A stretch of 64,000 bases of DNA from Phycisphaerales bacterium (GTDB taxonomy: Bacteria > Planctomycetota > Phycisphaerae > Phycisphaerales > UBA1924): assembly GCA_016699835.1 (NCBI GenBank), contig CP064987.1, forward strand, positions 3,224,001 to 3,288,000. Reading direction: 5' to 3'. Of the stretch, positions 50,928 through 58,400 are shown one piece after another; positions within the stretch are counted from its first letter, which is position 1, and each line of letters starts with the position of its first letter. Made by a program: the position numbers and the translations under genes. The notes beneath the pieces are model-generated. The model saw only the letters and a list, made by a program, of their open reading frames with translations. It made no database searches and had not been told where the DNA came from.

Positions 50928-51860
50928 ATGGGCTGGCGATGGCGAAAAACCATCGGACGTGGACCGTTCCGCTGGACGCTGTCCCGGCGGGGCGTCGGCT
51001 GGAGTTTCGGTGTACCCGGACTCCGGTACGGGCACTCTCCGTCAGGACAGCCCTACGTTTCGGTCGGAATCCCAGGAACGGGACTGTATTGGATAAAGTA
51101 CTTCAACGGTCGCGGTTCGGCATCCCGCCAGGGAGGGCGGTTTGGAAAAGGAAACCCAATGAACCAAGAGCCCTATTCCGGATTCAAAGTCACTGAACAG
51201 GAGTTTGCGGACAATCCAGATCCGCGTGTACCGTGCGTGCTGCTCTTGGACACTTCGGCTTCCATGTCCGGTGAGCCGATCGCAGAACTCAACGTGGGGC
51301 TACAGCAATACCGTGACGAACTCCTGATGGACAACCTTGCGTCACGACGCGTGGAGGTCGCGATCTTCCGGTTCGGCGGTGACGTGGGGCTAGAGCGAGA
51401 CTTCGTCACTGCTCGCCAGTTCGACCCCCCAGCACTACAGGCGAATGGTCACACCCCGATGGCAGAAGCCATCATGCGGGGTATCAAACACCTTGAGGAA
51501 CGGAAGGCGACGTACCAGTCGAACGGCGTCGCCTACTACCGGCCTTGGATATTCCTTATCACCGACGGAGAACCAACGGACGGCGACGATGCATGGCGGG
51601 TGGCTTGCGAGGCCGTCCGTCTTGGGGAACAACAGAAGAAGTTCACATTCTTCGCGGTGGGAACTGGTGCAGCCAACTACGACAAGTTGCGGCAGTTGTC
51701 CCCGACTCGCCAACCGCTTCGACTCAAAGGCATCGCCTTCCGCGAGATGTTCCGGTGGCTCTCAAACTCGCAGACACGAGTCTCGCAGTCGCAAGTCGGC
51801 ACCCACATCGCGCTCCCGCCGGCAACTGGCGATGGCGGATGGGCCGATGTCCCAACCTGA
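50928..51860 (+). CDS. DUF4236-VWA fusion protein (TerY/YegL-like)
   Basis: 310 residues. The first 60 form a DUF4236 domain: MGWRWRKTIGRGPFRWTLSR, GVPGLRYGHSPSGQPYVSVG and IPGTGLYWIKYF. A Gly-rich linker leads to a von Willebrand A domain, about 100-290, with the metal site VLLLDTSASMSGEPI (DxSxS, Asp108), a Thr in NGHTPMAEAI and the Asp of FLITDGEPTDGDD. This is TerY/YegL type. An internal ATG at 51159 (MNQEPYSGFKV), preceded by AAGGA, could also give the VWA domain alone. The phosphatase gene follows after 3 bp. VWA-phosphatase-kinase is the known TerY-P triad, in which the VWA protein is probably a phosphorylated, metal-dependent adaptor. Confidence 0.88.
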   Translation: MGWRWRKTIGRGPFRWTLSRRGVGWSFGVPGLRYGHSPSGQPYVSVGIPGTGLYWIKYFNGRGSASRQGGRFGKGNPMNQEPYSGFKVTEQEFADNPDPRVPCVLLLDTSASMSGEPIAELNVGLQQYRDELLMDNLASRRVEVAIFRFGGDVGLERDFVTARQFDPPALQANGHTPMAEAIMRGIKHLEERKATYQSNGVAYYRPWIFLITDGEPTDGDDAWRVACEAVRLGEQQKKFTFFAVGTGAANYDKLRQLSPTRQPLRLKGIAFREMFRWLSNSQTRVSQSQVGTHIALPPATGDGGWADVPT

Positions 51861-51863
51861 ATC

Positions 51864-52634
51864 ATGCGACCGTGGCGTGTAGCACAGGCAGCCGCACTGG
51901 GCACCAGCCACCTTGCCGACTCAGTCCCGTGCCAGGACTCGCACCTGGTGGACTTCGTGGTCGCAGGTGAGCGGGCGAAGTGGCTACTCGTCGCCGTGGC
52001 TGATGGCGCGGGCTCGGCTTCGCTGTCCCACTTGGGCTCGCGCTTAGCCTGCACGACGGCGATCCTGCATCTGAAATCGAATGCCGACGCCCTCGCCAAT
52101 GTCGAGACGGCGAAGGAGTGCGTCCGGCGGTGCTTCGCCTCCGCTGTCCGCGAAGTCGAGGATCTCGCCGAGCGCGAAGGGGCTTCCGTGCGGGAGTTTG
52201 CGACAACGCTGCAAGTTGCTGCCATTGGGGATCGGCATTCCGTCTTCGGACAAGTGGGAGATGGCGCTATCGTCTGGGGAGAGCCGGGCGAACTTCGCGT
52301 GGCGCATTGGCCCGACCAAGCGGCGCTCAACCTGACGGACTTCATCACCAGTGCCCCGCTTTCGGAAACGCTGCACATTGCCATCGCGCCTTCCACGATT
52401 CGCCGCGTCGCGTGCATGACCGATGGGCTTGCTCCGTTGCTACTCGACTTTCGCACGAAGGGCCCTCATGGTCCGGCGTTCGAACGGCTGTTCGCCACAT
52501 GCACAGCCGCGCCCGACCCGTCGGACCTATCGGAGGACCTCGAAAAGTTCCTGGACTCACCACAGGTAAACCACCGCACAGATGACGACAAGACGCTCGT
52601 GCTCGCCGTGCGCGACGAGGAGGATGCTGCGTGA
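51864..52634 (+). CDS. PP2C-family Ser/Thr phosphatase (TerY-P triad)
   Basis: Predicted metal-dependent phosphatase reversing the action of the neighbouring kinase. 256 residues. PP2C signatures: PCQDSH with Asp25, VAVADGAGSA with Asp47-Gly48, VGDGAIVWG, and TDDDKTLVLAV near 239-249. The short form (PP2C_2) matches YegK of E. coli-type triads. There is no membrane segment or signal. The GTG start of the kinase overlaps the stop by 4 bp, so phosphatase and kinase are translationally coupled. Confidence 0.92.
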   Translation: MRPWRVAQAAALGTSHLADSVPCQDSHLVDFVVAGERAKWLLVAVADGAGSASLSHLGSRLACTTAILHLKSNADALANVETAKECVRRCFASAVREVEDLAEREGASVREFATTLQVAAIGDRHSVFGQVGDGAIVWGEPGELRVAHWPDQAALNLTDFITSAPLSETLHIAIAPSTIRRVACMTDGLAPLLLDFRTKGPHGPAFERLFATCTAAPDPSDLSEDLEKFLDSPQVNHRTDDDKTLVLAVRDEEDAA

Positions 52635-54649
52635 CTCTGGCTCGCCTGAGCAGCGGGCAGGAACTCTCCCTTGGCCGCAAGCTCGCGGAGGGCGGCGAGG
52701 GGAGAATTCACGAACTCAACGGCACTGGCGATCGCCTTGTAAAGTTGTACCACAAGCCCGTGGACGACCTTCGGCACCGCAAGTTGGTCGCGATGGCGCA
52801 GATTCGCACTGCTGCGCTCGAAGCAGTCGCCGCCTGGCCGATCGACGTCGCATATGACGCACATGAGGACTGCATCGGCTTTGTGATGCCTCGCATCAGC
52901 GGCCCGGGCATCATCGACAAACTCTCGCACCCCGCAGAGCAGCGCATCGCGTTCCCAACGATCGACTACGGGTTCCTTGTACATGTGGCGATGAACCTGA
53001 TGCGTGCAGCTTCGACCTTGCATGCTTCCGGCTGCGTAATCGGAGACGTCAACGAGAGCAACGTCTATATCCTTAACGATGGCACGGTGCGGTTCATCGA
53101 CGTTGACTCCTTCCAGGTGCAGCATAAAGGCGACGTTTTCCCGTGCAACGTCGGCACCCCGATCTATACCCCACCTGAGTTGCAGGGCGCGACCTTCCGC
53201 GACGTGACGCGTACCCCCATCCACGACACCTTTGGGCTCTCGGTGCTTGTCTTCCAGCTTCTTGTGCAAGGCTGTCACCCCTTCGCAGGCGTACCTCGCG
53301 ACGGCCGAGGGCGCACGATCGAGGAAGCGATTCGTGAAGGTCTATACGCCCACTCGGTTCACCGGCGGGACCGAGTGTCGCCACCACCCGATCGCCTTCC
53401 GTTGTCAGCGCTCGGCGAACTGGCCGACTTGTTCGAGCGATCATTCTTGGGATGCCAACGCCCGACGGCGGCAGAGTGGATGAATGCGCTCGACCGTACT
53501 CGCAGTAGACTCCGCCGTTGTGCAAAAAACCCTCGGCACAGCTTCGTGCATGATTGCGGCGCGTGCCCGCTTTGCCGACTGCCCCGCGACCCGTTCCCGC
53601 ACTACGGTGAAGACGAGACAAACCCGATCGATCTGGGCGGACTCTCGATCGGCGACTTGATTCGCCAGGCCGGGCAACTACCCACGCTTCGGCCCCTTTC
53701 AGAGCGGTGCGGCGAGCCCGACATTCTCGCTTATGAGCGCTCAGTACCAACGACCCCGCCGAGTCTGCCAACGGCTGTATCGCCCATTCCGCAGTCCAAG
53801 CGGGACTCGGGCATCGGTACAGCGGGCGGGTGGTCCCTCTTCATTGGGTTCGTACTGCTCTTCATCTTCCCGCCTGCCGGCATCGGTGGCATCATTCTCG
53901 GAGTGATACTGCTCGCCGTAGCGAGCTCGCAAGCGAACGCAGAAGCGAGGGTCCGTGCCGAGGCACTTGCCCGAGCCGAAGCCGAACTCAAGGCTCGGCA
54001 GGACGCGGCCAAACAGGCATACGAACCGCTTCGCCAGGCCGCCCTGTTGGCGATTGAGAAGTTGGGGCCGATTGAGGCGCGGGCGCGGGAAGTAGATCGT
54101 TCAGCGAGCGCAGCGCTGCAGCCGATGGCGAAGGCGGCCGCGGAGGCGCGCGAGTGGTTGTCGAGCGCTGACCATCGGCTGCAGGCCGAACTTCGGAGCG
54201 CTGACGATGCATACCGAAAGCAACGGCTCACCGAGTACCTAGAACGGCAGATCATCGCCCATGCCTCCATCCCAGACATTGGGACGTCGCGGAAAGCTGT
54301 GCTCGCGTCATTTGGTGTTGAAACCGCCGCGGACGTAGAGCGGTATGCGATCCAGCGCATCGCCGGCTTCGGACCACACCTGACTGATCGCCTGTTGTCG
54401 TGGCGGCGCGGATGCGAGCAGAAGTTCTCCCCTCGTGGCGAGGTGAAGGCGCCTCCCGACTGGTTGCACCGCATCCGCCAGCAGCACAACGCCGCAGTGG
54501 CAACCAACGCCACCCGACTTCGAGGTGTACTTGCGGAGTATCGTGGTGTTCACTCGTCCTACGACAGACAACTTGCCACAGCCGCAGTTGAGTTGGACCG
54601 GGCTCGCCGCGAAGCGCGAGCTGCCCTGCACGCTGTCAAAACCGCATAA
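52631..54649 (+). CDS. Ser/Thr protein kinase with zinc cluster, membrane hairpin and helix-hairpin-helix (YegI-like)
   Basis: 672 residues. Kinase domain about 10-285: the glycine loop LAEGGEGRIHEL, Lys38 in LVKLYHK, the catalytic loop IGDVNESN with Asp139 and Asn144, and the metal-binding FIDVDSF with Asp157, a degenerate DFG. A Cys/His cluster follows near 298-316 (CAKNPRHSFVHDCGACPLC), as in the TerY-P kinase group. Two membrane segments lie near 400-432. Then comes a long Ala/Arg-rich coiled coil and a helix-hairpin-helix near 560-600 (VERYAIQRIAGFGPHLTDRL), a fold that often binds DNA. Kinase activity is plausible; targets probably include the VWA or TerB protein (inference). The start is a GTG overlapping the phosphatase stop. 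Confidence 0.92.
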   Translation: MTLARLSSGQELSLGRKLAEGGEGRIHELNGTGDRLVKLYHKPVDDLRHRKLVAMAQIRTAALEAVAAWPIDVAYDAHEDCIGFVMPRISGPGIIDKLSHPAEQRIAFPTIDYGFLVHVAMNLMRAASTLHASGCVIGDVNESNVYILNDGTVRFIDVDSFQVQHKGDVFPCNVGTPIYTPPELQGATFRDVTRTPIHDTFGLSVLVFQLLVQGCHPFAGVPRDGRGRTIEEAIREGLYAHSVHRRDRVSPPPDRLPLSALGELADLFERSFLGCQRPTAAEWMNALDRTRSRLRRCAKNPRHSFVHDCGACPLCRLPRDPFPHYGEDETNPIDLGGLSIGDLIRQAGQLPTLRPLSERCGEPDILAYERSVPTTPPSLPTAVSPIPQSKRDSGIGTAGGWSLFIGFVLLFIFPPAGIGGIILGVILLAVASSQANAEARVRAEALARAEAELKARQDAAKQAYEPLRQAALLAIEKLGPIEARAREVDRSASAALQPMAKAAAEAREWLSSADHRLQAELRSADDAYRKQRLTEYLERQIIAHASIPDIGTSRKAVLASFGVETAADVERYAIQRIAGFGPHLTDRLLSWRRGCEQKFSPRGEVKAPPDWLHRIRQQHNAAVATNATRLRGVLAEYRGVHSSYDRQLATAAVELDRARREARAALHAVKTA

Positions 54650-54715
54650 TTCATCACAACTGCGTCGGAACCCGTTCGTATCCTTGTTGGACATTGACAT
54701 CAGTGAGACTGCAGC

Positions 54716-56992
54716 ATGTGGATTGTCGCCGTCATCATCATCGCAGTCGTCCTGTGGTTAGCCCTGCGCACCACCGGCAACAAGCGGAAGACGGCGAAGA
54801 AGAGTAGCTCGACCCCCTCGTCATATGTAACTCCGCGGCCGCTCGCCGATGTTCGTGCAGTCCCGCCACCGTCGCACCCGCGCTCCCTGCCCGAAACCGC
54901 CAACATGCAGTGGCACGGGAAGGGCACAACGCTTGATGTGGCTGGGATTCGGTTGCGGGATCCCCATGTCTATGCGTCCGCCGGCAGGCGGGGCAGCTAC
55001 GACTGGGCAACCGACCCGTCAGAGATTCTCCTGAATGCCGATGTTCGGCGTCCGCGCGGCGTCGTGCCAGAGATGGGGTATTGGCCGTGGTACTCCCGCA
55101 TCGAGCCCGAACACCGGTTCCTCTACCTCGATTGGCTCGCGAGCGGCAAGACGGCCCTCCCACCGGCCGAGGGTCTGCTGTTCCTCTATTACTATGGCAT
55201 CGAACGGCGACTGCTTGTAGACCAGCAGGACAAGGAATGGGCGCTCAGGGAGATCGTTCGGCTGCGAAAGCTCGATGAGCCAAGAAAAGGCACCCGCGAC
55301 GGCCGGTCGTTCAGGCTTTATTCGTCTGCTCTGCTGTGGTTCGAAGTAGCGCGGGCACCCGAACTCTTCAACGAGCGGGCCTTCGGAACCGTGTGCGATC
55401 TCACAGAGGCATGGAACGAGGCGATGATGCCCGCGCCGCTTTCCTGGCTCGCGCGGCACGACCGCCCGCTATCCGGTGATCTCGCGCTGCGGGTCGCCCG
55501 ACTCAACCCCAGGTCGGTCCAAAGCGTTGTGACCAAGCGCGTGAGCGAGCAATTTGGCGATCTGTTCCGAAAGCGATACACCGAGAAGTTCGGGGCAGGG
55601 CTTGATCTAAGGGTATCAAAGCGCCCGCGCCGTCACACCTACCGTCCCGCCAGCGGCGGACTCGAGGAGGTTGCATGCACGATCGGCGATCCGACTGGGG
55701 TTCCGAGCCAGTTTGAACCTCTGGCCGACCTGTGGAATCAGTGTGTAGAGGACCTGCGCGGCCTGTCGCGGGTCGCCGCGGGCGTTGATGGCACGCTGAC
55801 CGTGCAGGCATGGGAGGCAATGCCGATCGAACTCCGAGAGGGCGTGGACCATCCGCTGGCTCACGCCATTCAGAGCGTCGTTGCGAATGCTCGTCAGAGC
55901 GACATCAAAGATCATCAACACGCGACGCTCGTCTCGGCCGGTGCGCTTGGAGCGGCGATCGGGATCGAGCAGCGACCGAAACTGACTGCCTCGCAGAGTC
56001 GCCGCGTGGCGGACACCATTCAACATGCCGGATTTGCGATCGAACCGGACACGCGAATGACCGCTCGTGCCTACGCGTGGGATGATCGCGTCGCGGTGTT
56101 CCTGCCGAGCGATGCCACGCATTCCGATCGTTCACGGTACCTCGGCGCGGCGTGCTTCCTGCAACTCGGGCTGACCATTGCGGAGGCTGACGGCGTTGTC
56201 GATCCTGAGGAGTTGCGACGCTTGTCCGAGAACATTGATGCCGTGTTTCAACTCCCCGCCAGCGAGATGCAGCGTCTTAACGCCTTGCGCGCCGTCCTTC
56301 TGTCGTCCGGTGCCGACCTGGGCGCGGTGTCCAAGCGCCTTGAGACACTGCTCTCGCCAGATGCGCGTCGGCAGGCGGGCCGACTGCTGGTCGCAATCGC
56401 GGCGGCGAGCGGCAACATCGATCGCAAGGAGCTCACAGCGCTTCGTAAGTGCTTCCGAGCACTGGCTCTTCCCCCAGAACAGCTCGATGAGACCGTCGCC
56501 CAGATCCTGCCGCGGGCGGGCACCGACTTCGTCACGGTTGCTGCCGGCCAGTCCGGCGCGGGCGGGGAACCAATCCCGCCTCAACACGCGCTCCGACTGA
56601 ATCGAGAAGCGATCAGCGCCATATTGGCCGAAACGCGCGAGGTCGCGACCCTCTTGGCCACGGCGATGAGCGAGGAATCGGAGAATGAGCAACCCGCGTC
56701 CGAGGTCACGGCCGTCGTTGTCACCGCTGAGCGAGTTTCCGCTGAGCCCATGGCGTCCCCCGCTGGTGCCGCCGCGGATTCTGGCTTGCCAGCCAGGTAC
56801 GCTCCCTTCCTGTCTGCCCTGCGGGTCCGGCCCAGGTGGAATCGAGAAGAAGCTGTCGCGTTGGCTCGCGAGCACCGCGTGATGCTGGACGGCGCGATTG
56901 AGGCAATCAACGAGTGGGCCCTTGAATCCGGCGGGACTCCCTTGGTCGATGAAGTCGATGGCGTGCTGCTCGTCGACCTCGCGCCACGATAA
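54716..56992 (+). CDS. TerB_N - TerB - TerB_C multidomain protein
   Basis: 758 residues. One N-terminal membrane helix (VAVIIIAVVLWLAL) is followed by a Pro/Ser linker. A TerB_N-type domain runs about 75-260: RRPRGVVPEMGYWPWYSRIE, FLYLDWLASGK and EGLLFLYYYGIERRLL. A middle region contains a TerB domain, about 470-600, with FLQLGLTIAEADGVVDPEEL and later AAASGNIDRKELTALRKCFR. The acidic pair recalls the metal-binding EADG/DxxE of TerB. The C-terminal part (about 690-755: LRVRPRWNREEAVALAREHR and DEVDGVLLVDL) fits TerB_C. Such proteins are scaffolds in Ter-type stress networks. The gap to the kinase gene is 66 bp and to the ATPase gene 8 bp. Confidence 0.85.
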   Translation: MWIVAVIIIAVVLWLALRTTGNKRKTAKKSSSTPSSYVTPRPLADVRAVPPPSHPRSLPETANMQWHGKGTTLDVAGIRLRDPHVYASAGRRGSYDWATDPSEILLNADVRRPRGVVPEMGYWPWYSRIEPEHRFLYLDWLASGKTALPPAEGLLFLYYYGIERRLLVDQQDKEWALREIVRLRKLDEPRKGTRDGRSFRLYSSALLWFEVARAPELFNERAFGTVCDLTEAWNEAMMPAPLSWLARHDRPLSGDLALRVARLNPRSVQSVVTKRVSEQFGDLFRKRYTEKFGAGLDLRVSKRPRRHTYRPASGGLEEVACTIGDPTGVPSQFEPLADLWNQCVEDLRGLSRVAAGVDGTLTVQAWEAMPIELREGVDHPLAHAIQSVVANARQSDIKDHQHATLVSAGALGAAIGIEQRPKLTASQSRRVADTIQHAGFAIEPDTRMTARAYAWDDRVAVFLPSDATHSDRSRYLGAACFLQLGLTIAEADGVVDPEELRRLSENIDAVFQLPASEMQRLNALRAVLLSSGADLGAVSKRLETLLSPDARRQAGRLLVAIAAASGNIDRKELTALRKCFRALALPPEQLDETVAQILPRAGTDFVTVAAGQSGAGGEPIPPQHALRLNREAISAILAETREVATLLATAMSEESENEQPASEVTAVVVTAERVSAEPMASPAGAAADSGLPARYAPFLSALRVRPRWNREEAVALAREHRVMLDGAIEAINEWALESGGTPLVDEVDGVLLVDLAPR

Positions 56993-57000
56993 ACTACGCC

Positions 57001-58386
57001 ATGTCCATCCCGATTCGCGAGAAAGAACGGTCTGCAATTCTGAGTTCCCTCGGGGCGGGGGTCGTGCCGTCAATCGGCCTTCAGCACGTCCAGGTCGGAC
57101 GGAAGGCCGAGGTGAACGCGCTGCTCTCGGATCTACAGCGCGTGGAAGGTGGCGGCGCGGCGGTCCGCTTTGTCATCGGCCGATTCGGAGCGGGCAAGAG
57201 CTTTTTCATCAACCTGATTCAGACCGTGGCGCTCGAGCGTCGGCATGTCGTTGTTCGTGCCGACATCACGACCGACAGACGGCTCAACGGTTCGGGAGGC
57301 GTCGCCCGCGCGCTCTATGCCGAACTGATGAAGAACATGGCGACTCGCTCAAAGCCCGAGGGCGGCGCGATGGGGAGTCTTGTCGAGCGGTGGGTCTCGG
57401 AGGTGGCCCACGAAGTGACGGGCCGCGGTGGCACGGACGACGAAGTCCATCGCACCATCGCCGATCGCCTGAAACCACTCCAAGAACTTGTCAGCGGGTA
57501 CGACTTTGCCGCCGTGCTGTCGGCCTATTACCGTGGCTTCTCAGAGCACAAGCCAGAGTTGCAAACTGCGGCGATCCGTTGGTTGCGTGCCGAATACTCA
57601 ACCAAGACAGAGGCCCGTCAAGATCTGGGCGTCCGCTCGATCATTGATGACGACTCCTTTTACGACTATCTGAAGCTCATGGCGGCCTTTGTGCGCATCG
57701 CTGGCTACAAGGGCCTGCTTGTCTGCCTGGACGAACTCGTCGTGCTTTCGCATCGCCTCAACAACCGGCAGGCGAGAGATCGCAACTACGAATCCATCTT
57801 GCGCATTCTCAACGATTGCCTGCAGGGCGGCGTCGAGGGGCTCGCCGTCATCTTCGCCGCCACCGATGACTGCATGACAGACAAGCGTCGAGGCCTGTTC
57901 AGTTACGAGGCCTTGGCAACACGGCTCGCGGCCAACCGCTTTGCGAGTGAGCAGCTGGTAGACCTCTCTGGCCCGGTCATCCGCCTCGCCAATCTGACGC
58001 CCGAGGACTGTTTCGTGCTTCTCCACAACATTCGGCGAGTCTTTTCACGCGGCCAGAACGAGGAGACCCTCTTGCCCGAGGACGGCATCGTCGCCTATCT
58101 CGAGAGCTGTCAGAATCGCATGGGGGCGGCCTACTTCCAGACCCCCCGAGAGACGATCAAGGACTTCGTCGGTCTATTGAACGTGCTCGAACAAAACCCT
58201 GGCACCAACTGGCGGCAGTTGGTTGCGGCAATCAGCACGACTGCTCCCCAAACCCCAGACACTGACGCGGTACCCGATGAGGTGGCGGCTCCGGTGACGG
58301 CCGCGCCCCCATCAGCGCCGGAAACAGGCAAGGCCCCGTCAACTCGGGCGGCACTGGACGATGACCTGACGTCCTTCCGGATGTAG
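57001..58386 (+). CDS. BrxD-like (DUF2791) P-loop ATPase
   Basis: 461 residues. The ATP site FVIGRFGAGKSFFINLIQ lies near 57-74 and Walker B is GLLVCLDELVVLSHRL near 238-253, followed by RNYESILRILNDCLQGG. VIFAATDDCMTDKRRGLFSY is a sensor-like block. These match the BrxD/DUF2791 ATP-binding family found in several BREX types and in TerB-linked operons. The C-terminal 60 residues are Pro/Ala-rich. The partner in those systems is an Lhr-like helicase, and such a gene follows after 14 bp. No other BREX core gene is seen here, so it should not be called a BREX component without qualification. Confidence 0.87.
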   Translation: MSIPIREKERSAILSSLGAGVVPSIGLQHVQVGRKAEVNALLSDLQRVEGGGAAVRFVIGRFGAGKSFFINLIQTVALERRHVVVRADITTDRRLNGSGGVARALYAELMKNMATRSKPEGGAMGSLVERWVSEVAHEVTGRGGTDDEVHRTIADRLKPLQELVSGYDFAAVLSAYYRGFSEHKPELQTAAIRWLRAEYSTKTEARQDLGVRSIIDDDSFYDYLKLMAAFVRIAGYKGLLVCLDELVVLSHRLNNRQARDRNYESILRILNDCLQGGVEGLAVIFAATDDCMTDKRRGLFSYEALATRLAANRFASEQLVDLSGPVIRLANLTPEDCFVLLHNIRRVFSRGQNEETLLPEDGIVAYLESCQNRMGAAYFQTPRETIKDFVGLLNVLEQNPGTNWRQLVAAISTTAPQTPDTDAVPDEVAAPVTAAPPSAPETGKAPSTRAALDDDLTSFRM

Positions 58387-58400
58387 AGAATGGATTGTCC

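Noticed and set aside
50394..51035. Minus-strand frame of 213 codons at the island border
   Set aside because: It includes the tRNA-Gly fragment and its terminator and has no protein family features.
54716..56992. Tellurite resistance as the function of the TerB protein
   Set aside because: The TerB name is historical; no terC, terD/terE or terA gene is present, so a specific tellurite role is not supported.
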